A DNA stretch of 64,000 nt from Salmonella bongori NCTC 12419 (GTDB lineage: Bacteria; Pseudomonadota; Gammaproteobacteria; Enterobacterales; Enterobacteriaceae): assembly GCF_000252995.1 (NCBI RefSeq), contig NC_015761.1, positions 992,001-1,056,000 of the forward strand, given 5' to 3'. Under the pieces are notes generated by a model. It saw only the letters and a program-made list of their open reading frames with translations, was not told the DNA's origin and searched no databases. A program made the position numbers and the translations under genes. Shown piece by piece: positions 1 to 10,447 of the stretch; position 1 is the stretch's first letter; each line of letters opens with the position of its first letter.

Positions 1-144
1 CTTAACCCGCCACGCTGCACACGTGGAAAGCGAACGCAAAGTAATGTGAAGACGTGTAATCATTCACAGGTTCAAGATTCTTTTCTTCAGATGACTAAAA
101 AACTGATATTCTGATAACAGTTACACGGTAACATTGGGATCGCA

Positions 145-597
145 ATGAAATATCAACAACTTGAAAATCTTGAAAGCGGTTGGAAATGGAAATATCTGGT
201 GAAAAAGCACCGCGAAGGGGAGTTGATAACCCGTTACGTGGAAGCCAGCGCTGCCCAGGAAGCCGTCAATTTGTTGTTAGCCCTCGAAAATGAACCGGTG
301 CGGGTAAATGTCTGGATAGACAGGCATATGAATCCTGCCTTGCTTAATCGGATGAAACAAACGATTCGGGCAAGACGCAAGCGACACTTTAATGCGGAAC
401 ATCAGCATACACGTAAAAAATCTATCGATTTAGAGTTTATGGTGTGGCAGCGTTTGGCTGGTCTTGCACAACGGCGCGGTAAAACATTATCCGAAACGAT
501 TGTACAATTGATAGAAGATGCGGAACATAAAGAGAAATATGCCACGCAAATGTCCACGCTAAAGCAGGATCTACAGGCGTTATTAGGTAAAAAGTAA
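145..597 (+). CDS. matP: Macrodomain Ter protein MatP
   Basis: MatP binds matS sites in the terminus macrodomain and organises that part of the chromosome and its link to the divisome. The 150-residue product has the family's full length: an N-terminal helical bundle, a ribbon-helix-helix segment around residues 95-125 (KSIDLEFMVW then the helix ending in VQLIED), and a lysine-rich C-terminal coiled coil. It lies next to ompA, converging on a shared terminator, as in other Enterobacteriaceae. Confidence 0.97.
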   Translation: MKYQQLENLESGWKWKYLVKKHREGELITRYVEASAAQEAVNLLLALENEPVRVNVWIDRHMNPALLNRMKQTIRARRKRHFNAEHQHTRKKSIDLEFMVWQRLAGLAQRRGKTLSETIVQLIEDAEHKEKYATQMSTLKQDLQALLGKK

Positions 598-630
598 CGC
601 CGATGGGAACTGTTATACTGTCCAGAGTAA

Positions 631-655
631 AAAACCCCGCTGCGCGGGGTTTTTA
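631..655. terminator. Bidirectional terminator between matP and ompA
   Basis: A GC-rich hairpin (accccgc tgc gcggggt) is flanked by A and T runs on the two sides, so it can end transcription of both converging genes, matP from the left and ompA from the right. Confidence 0.9.
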
Positions 656-667
656 TCAGACGGAAAC

Positions 668-1717
668 TTAAGCCTGCGGCTGAGTTACTACGTCTTTGAT
701 GCCTTTAACTTCGATCTCTACGCGACGATCCGGTGCCAGGCAGTCGATCAGGGCAGCGCGAGCTTTCACGTTGTCACAGGTGTTGCCGGTAACCGGGTTA
801 GATTCGCCCATGCCGCGTGCGGAGATTTTATTAGCCGGGATACCTTTGGAGATCAGGTAATCCACAACAGACTGAGCACGTTTTTCTGACAGGCCCTGGT
901 TGTAAGCGTCAGAACCGATGCGGTCAGTGAAGCCCAGAACCACTACGGAACCGTCTTTCGGATCCAGGTTGCTCAGCTGGCTGTACAGCTGGTCCAGTGC
1001 CTGCTGACCTTCCGGTTTCAGGGTAGCTTTGTTGAAGTTAAACAGGACGTCAGACTTCAGAGTGAAGTGCTTGGTCTGTACTTCCGGCGCCGGCGCCGGG
1101 GCTGGAGCTACTACCGGAGCGGCTTCTTCCTGACCAAAACGGTAGGAAACACCTACGCTCAGCAAGCCGTTGTCCGGGCGAGTGCCGATGGTGTTAGCAT
1201 CACCGATGTTGTTAGTCCACTGGTATTCCAGACGAGTTGCGATTTCAGGGGTGATAGCATACTCGATACCGCCCGCGAATACCGGGGAAACGCCAGTGTC
1301 GTGGTCTTTGGTAGAATAACCCGGTGCGTTAGACTTGGTATCTGCACGCCATACCATACCACCCAGACGAGTATAAACGTCCAGATCGTCAGTGATTGGA
1401 TAACCCAGTTTAGCGGTCAGCTGAACACCCTGAGCTTTGTAAGCGCCATTGATGTTGTCGCCTTTGTACGGCATACGGCCTAACCAGTCGTAGCCCATTT
1501 CAAAGCCAACGTACGGGTTAACCTGATAACCACCAAAAGCGCCTGCGCCCAGTTGGTTTTCATGGGTTGGGCCATTGTTAGGAATGAAGCCAGTGTCATG
1601 GTACTGGGACCAGCCCAGCTTAGCACCAGCGTACCAGGTGTTATCTTTCGGAGCGGCCTGCGCTACGGTAGCGAAACCAGCCAGTGCCACTGCAATCGCG
1701 ATAGCTGTCTTTTTCAT
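668..1717 (-). CDS. ompA: Outer membrane protein A
   Basis: OmpA is the abundant eight-stranded beta-barrel that also tethers the outer membrane to peptidoglycan. The start is placed at MKKTAIAIAVALAGFATVAQA, a classic 21-residue signal peptide, which gives 349 residues. After the barrel comes an alanine/proline hinge (APVVAPAPAPAPE) and an OmpA-like peptidoglycan-binding domain with the two C-terminal cysteines (TCDN and IDCL). An in-frame extension upstream of the signal peptide exists but lies in the known long leader and is not expected to be translated. Confidence 0.98.
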   Translation of the reverse strand: MKKTAIAIAVALAGFATVAQAAPKDNTWYAGAKLGWSQYHDTGFIPNNGPTHENQLGAGAFGGYQVNPYVGFEMGYDWLGRMPYKGDNINGAYKAQGVQLTAKLGYPITDDLDVYTRLGGMVWRADTKSNAPGYSTKDHDTGVSPVFAGGIEYAITPEIATRLEYQWTNNIGDANTIGTRPDNGLLSVGVSYRFGQEEAAPVVAPAPAPAPEVQTKHFTLKSDVLFNFNKATLKPEGQQALDQLYSQLSNLDPKDGSVVVLGFTDRIGSDAYNQGLSEKRAQSVVDYLISKGIPANKISARGMGESNPVTGNTCDNVKARAALIDCLAPDRRVEIEVKGIKDVVTQPQA

Positions 1718-2073
1718 TTTTTGCGCCTCGTTATCATCCAAAATACGCCATGAATATCTCCAACGAGATAACACGGTTAAATCCTTCACCGGGGGACCTG
1801 CTCAATAGTTACTCTACCGATATCTACGGCTTATGCCGAGCACCCCTGGCGATGTAAAGTCTACAACGTAGTTGGAAACTTACAAGTGTGAACTCCGTCA
1901 GACATGTGAAAAAAACATGCTGGACATACACATCATTTAACAGTTTCGGATGATAAATCAGACAGCAAAAATCGCGGAAACCGCTTCTGGCAAGCTTTCT
2001 CGCAAAAAAAACGTTAGTACTCAAAGGAGATGCGATCGCACAAAAAAAATTCCAGGATAAATCCTAATTTTAC
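1718..2073 (-). promoter_or_regulatory. ompA leader and promoter region
   Basis: This 356-bp gap holds no convincing gene. By homology with other enterobacteria it contains the ompA promoter and the long, stable 5' leader in which MicA pairs close to the start codon. The ribosome-binding sequence GAGGCGCAAAAA stands directly before the ompA ATG. The sRNA site itself was assigned by family knowledge, not computed. Confidence 0.6.
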
Positions 2074-2583
2074 TTAATGATACAAATTAGAGTGAATTTT
2101 TAGCCCGGAATGCTGTCTCCTGGGTAACGAATGTGCGCTAACAGAGCGCATGATAAACCCTACCGCATTGCCTACATTCGCCGCCTCGACCAGGCTGGCA
2201 TGTTCTTCTTCAGTAAGTTCTTCTGCCAGCCAGCCAATCACTACGCTGTAATTCCCTGTGCGCAGAGCGCGGATCATCGACGTCAGCGTATGTCGGGGCG
2301 CAAGCTGGCTAATTTGCATCACTTTCGTTAGTGGTAAACCTGCAGATTGCACCCATTCGCGGCTGAGTTTTTGCTGTGGTGTGAGCCATAGCTGCCAGCG
2401 TGATTGTTGGCCTAACTGCCGGAGCAGAGGCAAAAGCAGGAGTTGCGCCATCATGGGCTGGTCTTCCCGATAGACAACTTCACTAACAAGTCCGGCGGCG
2501 ACATTTTCTGTGGTAGCGCGCGCGGCGTTGTGTGTGGTGGTAGGAAATGACGAAGAACGATTTGCATAACCTGAAGTGTACAT
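2074..2583 (-). CDS. sulA: SOS cell division inhibitor SulA
   Basis: SulA binds FtsZ and halts division during the SOS response and is removed by Lon. The start is placed at MYTSGYANRS (169 residues, family length); an in-frame TTG two codons earlier is ignored. The C-terminus ends in HSNLYH, the Lon-recognised tail region. A near-perfect LexA box lies just upstream. It is divergent from sxy as in E. coli. Confidence 0.97.
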   Translation of the reverse strand: MYTSGYANRSSSFPTTTHNAARATTENVAAGLVSEVVYREDQPMMAQLLLLPLLRQLGQQSRWQLWLTPQQKLSREWVQSAGLPLTKVMQISQLAPRHTLTSMIRALRTGNYSVVIGWLAEELTEEEHASLVEAANVGNAVGFIMRSVSAHSLPRRQHSGLKIHSNLYH

Positions 2584-2606
2584 AATCAATCCAGCCCTGT
2601 GGGTTA

Positions 2607-2622
2607 CTGTATGTTTATACAG
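2607..2622. promoter_or_regulatory. LexA box of sulA
   Basis: The sequence CTGTATGTTTATACAG fits CTGT-N8-ACAG and lies 24 bases upstream of the sulA start codon, the expected place for the SOS operator. Confidence 0.93.
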
Positions 2623-2799
2623 TACTCTTGTGACGATGAAAGATCAACTCTATTTTCGGAAAGTGTCTCGCAATTTTTATTCTTAGTCGCGTCAAAAATA
2701 AAATTCATCTTGCTCGTAAGACATAAGTTGCCTATTTTCGTCATTAGCGGATCCGTTACTGTAAATCATTCTTTTACCTTATGATTTAAAAGGAATTTT

Positions 2800-3414
2800 A
2801 TGAGAGCACTCTCTTATGACAGGATCTATAAATCGCAAGAATATTTGGCATCTTTGGGGACGATTCAGTATCGATCTTTATTCGGCAGCTATAGCCTGAC
2901 CGTGGAAGATACCGTTTTTGCGATGGTGGCGAATGGCGAGCTCTATCTCCGCGCCTGTGAACAAAGCGTATCCTATTGTGTGAAGCATCCCCCTGTCTGG
3001 CTCACGTTTATGAAATGTGGACGCCCCGTTATACTCAACTATTATCGGGTCGATGAAAGCCTCTGGCGCGATCAGCAGCAACTGGTACGTTTATCGAAGT
3101 TTTCTCTTGAAGCGGCAATGAAAGAAAAACATAGCCGTTTTTCACAGCACAGGCTCAAAGATCTTCCCAATATGACCTTCCATCTGGAAACATTGCTCAA
3201 TGAGTCAGGGATAAAGGACGAGAGCATGTTACGCGTACTAGGCGCTAAAATATGCTGGCTGAGGCTGCGACAAAATAATCCGTTGCTAACGGTAAAGATC
3301 CTGTATGCGTTGGAAGGCGCCATTGTTGGCGTACATGAGGCGGCGCTCCCGACAAATCGTCGCCAGGAGCTTGCCGACTGGGTGCATTCGCTTACGGCTG
3401 CGCAAGCCCGGTAG
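2800..3414 (+). CDS. sxy: Sxy/TfoX competence regulator
   Basis: Sxy (TfoX, YccR) acts with CRP to turn on CRP-S promoters, including competence-type pilus genes. The 204-residue product has the TfoX N-terminal domain (residues about 10-110, with GTIQYRSLFGSYSLTVEDTVFAMVANGELYLR region) followed by the TfoX C-terminal helical domain. RBS AAAAGGAATTTT precedes the ATG. The 3' end overlaps the 3' end of yccS on the other strand by 23 bp. Confidence 0.95.
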   Translation: MRALSYDRIYKSQEYLASLGTIQYRSLFGSYSLTVEDTVFAMVANGELYLRACEQSVSYCVKHPPVWLTFMKCGRPVILNYYRVDESLWRDQQQLVRLSKFSLEAAMKEKHSRFSQHRLKDLPNMTFHLETLLNESGIKDESMLRVLGAKICWLRLRQNNPLLTVKILYALEGAIVGVHEAALPTNRRQELADWVHSLTAAQAR

Positions 3415-5545
3415 AAGGCGGCGGTGAAATTTGCCGTTGCAGGCGCCCGATTTCGGGCAATAAAGCAATGAGCAACCCAATTTGTTGCACTACCAAAGGT
3501 TCTTTGCTGTCCGGACGTGTTTCCAGAGACTGGACTCGCTGCTTGAGACCCTCCAGCGCCTGGTGTACACGTTGTTCGTCTTCCGGTTGATGATGGAGCG
3601 CGTCATCAACATAGCAGACGGCGTCATCCAGAAGCCCTAACACGTCCGGATTACTGAGCTTTTCACGATGCGCGCCGAGGGCGGAAATATAGCTGGTAAA
3701 AGTATGGTTGAGGCAAAGGAGTCTGAATGCCGCTTCCCGCGTTTCGGCCGTAACATCGGGTTCGCTCGACATATTGGAGACAACAGATGCCAGTTCCGCA
3801 TCGCGATTGTGCGCATCGCGTCTGGCAATACGGTAGGCCAGTCGGTTGTCCCGGCCCTGATGATATTGCTCAAGAATCGCATCAAGGTAGCGGCAATTCG
3901 CATCGGTGGCGCGCTGGAGTACTCTGGGAAGGTTGCGAAAACGCCAGTCCGGCCAAATAAAGCTGACTGCAGCCCAGGCGATAGCGCAGCCAAGCAGTGT
4001 GTCAATCACGCGCGGTAACGCCACCTCAAAGCCTTCGCCCAGGAGATTAAAGCAGAGCAATACTAACAGGGTAATAAACATGGTGGCATGAGCATACTGC
4101 ACATTACGGAATGCAAAGAAAAGCACGCCGGTAATGACCAGCAGAACTAACTGTCCTTCGAGCGAAGGAACAAACCATAAAATCGGCAGGCCGATGGCAA
4201 CACCTACCAGCGTACCGATGATTCTGAGCGCAAGGCGATGGCGGGTTGCATTATAGTTAGGCTGGCAAACGAACAGACTGGTAAGCAATATCCAGTATCC
4301 GTGACGCATTCCGGTAATCTGAATCAGAGCATAACCCACGCATAAGACCAGCGACATGCGTACCGCATGGCGGAAGAGAGCGGACTCCGGAGTAAAGTTA
4401 CGGCTCAGACGTAGCCAGATGTCGCTAAACCCATGCAGGCTATCATCGGCCAACTGGTTTTCTGTTTCATTACGTGGCATCGCCTGCGCTTGTTCCGATT
4501 CAATGGTCGCCAGTTGTGCGTCGATGGCGCGCAGGTTGGTTAATAAGAATCCCAGCGTATTCAGTAATTCCGGAGACGCGCAGCTGGTGCGCATCCGGTC
4601 AAGCGCGGCGTCAATATGGGTAAAGGCGCGTTCAAACCGTGGATCATGTTGGTACGGTGTACGCAGTAAGATACAGCGTGCCAGCTGAGTACAGGCCTGT
4701 GCCTGCATCGACATCAGACGCTGAAAGCGAAACATGACGTCGCTGTGGCGAAAATGGTCGCGTAATGTCTGATATTGAATATGCGACGAGCTGGCGCGTT
4801 CATGAATATCCTGCGCGACAAAATAGTAGTGGAGAGTGCGGCGCGTACCGCGTTGACCGCGATCGCCGCGCAGGCGGGTTAATAACGATACTTTCGTTTG
4901 ATTCAACGTCGCCATCAGTTGCCCGTTTGCTAACGCTAAGTCGTACAGCGGTGCCTGGCTTTCATCTTCGATATCCGGGTCAAACAGGCGGGATTTCAGA
5001 TCCAGATAGTGCGCCAACTGTTCGTAACTGCGTGCCAGGTTATCCTGCAAAGGGCGGATCGGAAACAGCAGGTGTCCGGTGAGTGTCAGCAGGTTGTACC
5101 ATACTGCGCCCGCCAGAAGGAGTAAGGGCTGCTGATACCAGTGTTCATATAAAGAAGTACCCAGCATCGTGTAGATGGCAATGAGTAAGGCCCCGAACGC
5201 GATGGTGGCATAACGTTGTCCTAATCCTCCCAACAGAATAAATCCGCTGGTGGATAAGGTTAAACCTAACGCAAATAGCCATGGCCAGGGAAAGAGTACT
5301 TCTACAGAAGCAGAAGCGATAAAAAAGCAGATTAAGGTAATAATTAAATTACGCAAGCGTCCGGTAAGACGGTCATCGAGATCGGTGAGTGCCGCGGCGA
5401 CCATACCGAGCGTGAGCGGGATGGTGAGTTTGACCTCGCCCAGCCACCAGGGCAGGGCGGTAGTGCCGCACAGAGCGATAAAAATACGTATGTAATACAG
5501 CCAGGTACTGTTCCAGGTATAACGGCGAATCAGCGGACTTAACAT
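3392..5545 (-). CDS. yccS: Inner membrane protein YccS (FUSC-like)
   Basis: A 717-residue protein of the YccS/YhfK family with two clusters of predicted membrane helices (roughly residues 15-170 and 390-530) separated and followed by soluble parts; this is the FUSC/aromatic acid exporter-like fold. The substrate is not established. It lies 18 bases downstream of yccF and probably shares its transcript. Confidence 0.93.
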   Translation of the reverse strand: MLSPLIRRYTWNSTWLYYIRIFIALCGTTALPWWLGEVKLTIPLTLGMVAAALTDLDDRLTGRLRNLIITLICFFIASASVEVLFPWPWLFALGLTLSTSGFILLGGLGQRYATIAFGALLIAIYTMLGTSLYEHWYQQPLLLLAGAVWYNLLTLTGHLLFPIRPLQDNLARSYEQLAHYLDLKSRLFDPDIEDESQAPLYDLALANGQLMATLNQTKVSLLTRLRGDRGQRGTRRTLHYYFVAQDIHERASSSHIQYQTLRDHFRHSDVMFRFQRLMSMQAQACTQLARCILLRTPYQHDPRFERAFTHIDAALDRMRTSCASPELLNTLGFLLTNLRAIDAQLATIESEQAQAMPRNETENQLADDSLHGFSDIWLRLSRNFTPESALFRHAVRMSLVLCVGYALIQITGMRHGYWILLTSLFVCQPNYNATRHRLALRIIGTLVGVAIGLPILWFVPSLEGQLVLLVITGVLFFAFRNVQYAHATMFITLLVLLCFNLLGEGFEVALPRVIDTLLGCAIAWAAVSFIWPDWRFRNLPRVLQRATDANCRYLDAILEQYHQGRDNRLAYRIARRDAHNRDAELASVVSNMSSEPDVTAETREAAFRLLCLNHTFTSYISALGAHREKLSNPDVLGLLDDAVCYVDDALHHQPEDEQRVHQALEGLKQRVQSLETRPDSKEPLVVQQIGLLIALLPEIGRLQRQISPPPSTGLAQP

Positions 5546-5563
5546 AAAGGCTATTTGTCCCGG

Positions 5564-6010
5564 TCATTCAAAACGGCGGCGCGCGTTTGCTTCCCGTGCG
5601 GCGCGAGCGGTTTCTACAGAGACGACGCGGCGCCCGACGGGCCAAAGCGCGATCGCGGCAATTTTAAAGTTCGCAATACCGACAGGTATCCCGATGATGG
5701 TGATACACTGCGCGATACCGGAAGCGATGTGCATCAGGCATAGCCACCAGCCGAAACAAAGTAACCAGAAAATATTCAGCAGTGTACCGCCTGTATTCAT
5801 GAATACGTTTTTTCCCGCCGGGTTGAGTTCGTCAACGTGAATAGCCTCATTGCCGTAAGGGAACAGGGAAAGTTTGGTAATCTCCCAGCATGAGCGGGTT
5901 AACGGCAGGGTAAAGATAAGCACAATACTGACAAGCGTGGCCAGCAGCCAGGCCAGCGTGGTGGCAAAGCCGCCCAGTACAAAGTTTAAAATATTCAAAA
6001 CGGTACGCAT
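5564..6010 (-). CDS. yccF: Inner membrane protein YccF
   Basis: A 148-residue membrane protein with two YccF repeats (DUF307), each with two hydrophobic helices separated by a polar loop. The start at MRTVLNILNF matches the conserved family N-terminus; MNRGF five codons upstream is the alternative. It leads the yccF-yccS pair. Confidence 0.93.
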   Translation of the reverse strand: MRTVLNILNFVLGGFATTLAWLLATLVSIVLIFTLPLTRSCWEITKLSLFPYGNEAIHVDELNPAGKNVFMNTGGTLLNIFWLLCFGWWLCLMHIASGIAQCITIIGIPVGIANFKIAAIALWPVGRRVVSVETARAAREANARRRFE

Positions 6011-6132
6011 AAACCCTCGGTTCATTCCGGTTTTCTATTCCTGTGGGCATTGTAACGTTTTTTTAGACTGGAGCACGTTTTCTCTGGCGGTTACACTGAT
6101 AAGCACATCTTTACATCTGGATTCGCTGAGTC

Positions 6133-8187
6133 ATGGAACTGAAAGCAACCACTCTTGGAAAACGCCTGGCGCAACACCCCTATGATCGCGCTGAGATACT
6201 GAACGCTGGGGTGAAAGTGTCCGGCGAACGACATGAATATCTTATTCCATTCAACCAGTTATTAGCGATTCACTGTAAACGTGGGCTGGTGTGGGGCGAG
6301 CTGGAGTTTGTCCTCCCGGAGGATAAAGTTGTACGTTTGCACGGCACTGAGTGGTCGGCAACCCAGCAATTTCACCGTCATCTGGATGCACACTGGCGTC
6401 GCTGGAGCCGGGAAATGAGTGATGTTGCCGCGCAGGCATTACAAGAACAATGGGCGCGGATTAGTGAACGAACGGGCGAAAACCAATGGCTTACCCGTGA
6501 GCGGGTTCGGGGACTGGAACACGAAATTCGTCAGATGTTCGCCGCCTTGCCGCTACCTGTCTCACGCCTTGAGGAGTTTGATAACTGCCGTGAAATGTGG
6601 CGTAACTGTCTGGCGTGGTTACAGGATAGCGAGCGAAGCCGGCAGCAACACAATCAGGCATATACCGATGCTATGCTGGAAACGCACACTGACTTTTTTA
6701 CACAGATAGAGTCCTCTCCGCTTAATCCTTCCCAGGCCAGGGCGGTGGTCAATGGCGAATCATCGTTACTGGTGCTGGCAGGGGCGGGCAGCGGCAAGAC
6801 GTCAGTGTTGGTGGCGCGGGCGGGCTGGCTGCTGGCGCGCGGGCAAGCCAGTGCCGGGCAGATTCTCCTGCTGGCATTTGGCCGCAAGGCGGCAGAGGAG
6901 ATGGATGCGCGCCTTCGCGAACGCCTGCATACGCAAGAGATTACGGCCCGCACCTTCCATTCGCTGGCGCTGCACATTATTCAGCAAGGGAGTAAAAAAG
7001 CGCCAGTTGTCAGCAAGCTGGAAAGTGATGCCGGAGCCCGGCATCAGCTTTTTCTGCATACCTGGCGTCAGCAGTGTAGCGAGAAAAAAGCGCAGGCCAA
7101 AGGCTGGCGCCAGTGGCTGGAAGAAGAGATGCAGTGGACGGTGCCGGAAGGGAATTTCTGGGATGATGAGTCCTTGCAGCGGCGCCTGGCCCCTCGCCTG
7201 GATCGTTGGGTCAGTTTGATGCGTATGCACGGCGGCGCTCAGGCGGAAATGATCGCAGGCGCGCCGGAGGAGTGCCGTGAGCTATTCAGTAAACGTATTA
7301 AGCTGATGGCACCATTGCTGAAAGCCTGGAAAAGTGCGCTGAAAGCGGAAAATGCCGTTGATTTTTCCGGGCTTATCCATCAGGCAATGGTTATTCTCGA
7401 AAAAGGACGGTTTATCAGCCCGTGGAAACATATTCTTGTTGATGAATTTCAGGATATTTCTCCGCAGCGGGCGGCGCTATTAGAGGCGCTACGCAAACAG
7501 AATAGCCAGACTACGCTGTTTGCCGTTGGCGATGACTGGCAAGCGATTTACCGTTTTAGCGGGGCGCAGCTCTCCTTAACGACGGCGTTTCATCAGACGT
7601 TCGGCGAGGGCGAGCATTGCCACCTGGATACCACGTACCGTTTTAATAGCCGGATTGGTGATGTTGCCAACCGTTTTGTACAGCAGAATCCGCACCAGTT
7701 GAAAAAGCCATTAAATAGCCTGGCGGCAGGCGATAAAAAAGCGGTTACATTGTTGGATGAAAACCAACTGGATGCGTTACTGGATAAATTGTCCGGTTAC
7801 GCGAAGGAGGATGAACGTATTCTGGTGCTGGCACGCTATCATCACCTGAAACCCGCCAGCCTGCAAAAAGCGGCTACCCGTTGGCCGAAGTTACAGATAG
7901 ATTTTATGACTATCCACGCCAGCAAGGGCCAGCAGGCCGATTACGTTATTCTGGTTGGACTGCAGGAGGGCAACGACGGCTTCCCTGCACCGGCGCGAGA
8001 GTCCATTATAGAAGATGCGCTTCTTCCTCAGGTCGAAGATTTTCCGGACGCTGAAGAGCGACGTTTGTTATATGTGGCGCTGACACGTGCGCGTGCGCGG
8101 GTCTGGTTGCTTTTCAATAAAGAGAGTCCATCACGTTTTGTGGAGACGCTTAAACAATTGGATGTGCCGGTGGCAAGAAAACCCTAA
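6133..8187 (+). CDS. helD: DNA helicase IV
   Basis: HelD is an SF1 UvrD/Rep-type 3'-5' DNA helicase. The 684-residue product shows the family motifs: Walker A AGAGSGKTS at residues 216-224, Walker B/DEFQD in VDEFQDISPQRAALLEAL, motif III GDDWQAIYRFSGA, and the C-terminal TIHASKGQQADYVI and ERRLLYVALTRAR. An N-terminal domain of about 190 residues precedes the helicase core, as in E. coli HelD. It is divergent from yccF. Confidence 0.97.
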   Translation: MELKATTLGKRLAQHPYDRAEILNAGVKVSGERHEYLIPFNQLLAIHCKRGLVWGELEFVLPEDKVVRLHGTEWSATQQFHRHLDAHWRRWSREMSDVAAQALQEQWARISERTGENQWLTRERVRGLEHEIRQMFAALPLPVSRLEEFDNCREMWRNCLAWLQDSERSRQQHNQAYTDAMLETHTDFFTQIESSPLNPSQARAVVNGESSLLVLAGAGSGKTSVLVARAGWLLARGQASAGQILLLAFGRKAAEEMDARLRERLHTQEITARTFHSLALHIIQQGSKKAPVVSKLESDAGARHQLFLHTWRQQCSEKKAQAKGWRQWLEEEMQWTVPEGNFWDDESLQRRLAPRLDRWVSLMRMHGGAQAEMIAGAPEECRELFSKRIKLMAPLLKAWKSALKAENAVDFSGLIHQAMVILEKGRFISPWKHILVDEFQDISPQRAALLEALRKQNSQTTLFAVGDDWQAIYRFSGAQLSLTTAFHQTFGEGEHCHLDTTYRFNSRIGDVANRFVQQNPHQLKKPLNSLAAGDKKAVTLLDENQLDALLDKLSGYAKEDERILVLARYHHLKPASLQKAATRWPKLQIDFMTIHASKGQQADYVILVGLQEGNDGFPAPARESIIEDALLPQVEDFPDAEERRLLYVALTRARARVWLLFNKESPSRFVETLKQLDVPVARKP

Positions 8188-8222
8188 AGCGCGGGCGGGG
8201 ATGGTGCTCGCCCGCAAAGCGG

Positions 8223-8681
8223 TTACTTCAGGCGTTCGGCCAGATACCGCGTATAATCCGGAATAAGAATATCTACAGCATCATTAAAATGCGGGGACTG
8301 GATAATAAAGTCTGCCGTTGCGACGTTAGTGGCGACAGGGATATTCCACACGGTGGCCAGGCGCAATAGCGCTTTGACGTCCGGGTCGTGTGGTACCGCG
8401 TTCAGCGGGTCCCAGAAGAAGATCAATACGTCGATTTTCCCTTCTGAAATGAGCGCGCCAACCTGCTGGTCGCCACCCATCGGGCCGCTCAGCATCGCGT
8501 TAACGTCCATGCCGGTTGCGCGTTGGATTAGGTTCCCTGTCGTTCCGGTCGCATAAAGAGTATGTTTTTCCAGCAGTGGCTGATGGCGTTCCACCCAGTT
8601 CATTAACATCTGTTTGCAGTGATCATGGGCAACCAACGCGATATGTTTACGCGTTGGCAAAGTGCGAGTCGTCAGTTCCAT
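8223..8681 (-). CDS. mgsA: Methylglyoxal synthase
   Basis: MgsA converts dihydroxyacetone phosphate to methylglyoxal and phosphate, a bypass of lower glycolysis when phosphate is short. The 152-residue product has the signature SGPMGGDQQVGA with the catalytic aspartate in it, plus the phosphate-binding TGTTG loop. It converges with helD. Confidence 0.97.
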   Translation of the reverse strand: MELTTRTLPTRKHIALVAHDHCKQMLMNWVERHQPLLEKHTLYATGTTGNLIQRATGMDVNAMLSGPMGGDQQVGALISEGKIDVLIFFWDPLNAVPHDPDVKALLRLATVWNIPVATNVATADFIIQSPHFNDAVDILIPDYTRYLAERLK

Positions 8682-8775
8682 AATTCGATTCCGTAGTTAA
8701 CCTGTCTACAGATTACTGGAAGCGCTTGATGCTGCAAGAGAAAGACATAAAAATTGCGTGCTGGCACAACTCATA

Positions 8776-9438
8776 TCAAGAAGGCGGCTGTTTTTCCGCC
8801 CACTGCAGGAAGTGGCTACGAGTCTGCGGGTCGGCCAGCCGGAACCAATATTTCAGCCGCTGTTCTGTCAGAGTTTGCGATTGAGGCGGCACAGTATCAA
8901 GCTCGGAGACGTCAGAAAGTAATGTACTGTCGTCCGCCATCATAGTGGCGAACTGCGGAAGTGAGGCGTGTTTCGCAGATTTATTATAACGCTCGGTCTC
9001 TATTTCATAATCGATCGCTTTAGCAGTGGACGTAATTGCCAGAATATCGAGTTTTACCGGAATGGGCATAGCGTCGCCGTCCAAAAGCGCCAGACGTGGT
9101 GCGGCATTAAAATGTAAGGCTTCGCGCTCATTTTCCAGCCGTGGGAGATGAAAATTGACCTGATTTATCCGTTGGGTATCGAAACTTATCACCAGCGGTG
9201 GAGAAATATAAAGCCGCTCTTCATGTCCGGACAAACGGATGGTTTTCTCCACCCGAAAGACAAGTTGGTGTGGCCCATTCTCCAGTTCGATGCTATCTGC
9301 GCCGCGTAATAACGAACTGGACACTTTTTTGCCGTCCAGCACCAGAAGATCGACTTCATTCGACAGGCGAAGCGTCGTGGCGAAAACAGTGACCGGCAAA
9401 CAGAGAGCAAGAAAAGTAGTTAGCGCGCCGGTTTTCAT
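8776..9438 (-). CDS. csgI: Periplasmic YccT/CsgI, curli inhibitor family
   Basis: A 220-residue DUF2057 protein with a signal peptide (MKTGALTTFLALCLPVTVFA). In E. coli the homologue YccT was named CsgI because it inhibits polymerisation of the curli subunit CsgA in the periplasm; here the role is assigned by homology. It is divergent from yccU with about 170 bp between them. Confidence 0.88.
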   Translation of the reverse strand: MKTGALTTFLALCLPVTVFATTLRLSNEVDLLVLDGKKVSSSLLRGADSIELENGPHQLVFRVEKTIRLSGHEERLYISPPLVISFDTQRINQVNFHLPRLENEREALHFNAAPRLALLDGDAMPIPVKLDILAITSTAKAIDYEIETERYNKSAKHASLPQFATMMADDSTLLSDVSELDTVPPQSQTLTEQRLKYWFRLADPQTRSHFLQWAEKQPPS

Positions 9439-9611
9439 AAGGTTCTCCTGTCCAAAGGCCGCCTGGCTAAGAATGTATCAAATTTTTTCTTCTATCACGT
9501 TTACTAACATATAGACATATTTTGGCGTTTTGCTCTCATACCCCGGTATGGGATGAATGGTTGCCATGTCAGGTTTGTCGTACACTTTGCAAAACAGCCA
9601 GGAGAAAGATG

Positions 9612-10025
9612 ATGAAAGAGACCGATATTGCTGACGTTTTGACGTCCACTCGCACCATCGCGCTGGTCGGCGCGAGCGATAAACCCGACCGCCCAAGCTA
9701 CCGGGTAATGAAATACTTACTTGACCAGGGCTACCATGTGATTCCGGTCGCGCCAAAAGTTGCCGGTAAAACCTTACTGGGACAACAAGGTTATGCCACG
9801 TTGGCTGACATTCCGGAAAAAGTAGATATGGTGGATGTTTTTCGCAACTCTGAAGCGGCGTGGGGCGTCGCGCAGGAGGCTATAGCCATCGGCGCAAAAA
9901 CGTTGTGGTTGCAGCTTGGCGTGATTAATGAACAGGCGGCGGTCCTGGCGCGGGATGCAGGCATGACCGTAGTCATGGATCGCTGCCCGGCGATTGAGAT
10001 CCCCCGTCTGGGACTGGCAAAATAA
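9612..10025 (+). CDS. yccU: CoA-binding protein YccU
   Basis: A 137-residue single Rossmann-fold CoA-binding domain protein. The nucleotide-binding loop TIALVGASDKPDRPS near the N-terminus is characteristic. The start at MKETDIADVL matches the conserved family N-terminus and follows an AGGAGAAAG ribosome-binding site; longer upstream in-frame sequence is judged untranslated. Its cellular role is not known. Confidence 0.92.
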   Translation: MKETDIADVLTSTRTIALVGASDKPDRPSYRVMKYLLDQGYHVIPVAPKVAGKTLLGQQGYATLADIPEKVDMVDVFRNSEAAWGVAQEAIAIGAKTLWLQLGVINEQAAVLARDAGMTVVMDRCPAIEIPRLGLAK

Positions 10026-10072
10026 GAGACGAAATGGCCGGATAAGGCTGTATAGCCATCCGGCCTGTTCAG

Positions 10073-10417
<345 letters not shown>

Positions 10418-10447
10418 TTATATGAGGATTCTATTCCACTTTTCAAG

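Noticed and set aside
1067..1483. Long frame opposite ompA
   Set aside because: It is the shadow of a highly expressed gene with biased codons and has no ribosome-binding site.
8329..8556. Frame opposite mgsA
   Set aside because: Shadow of a conserved gene, no start signals.
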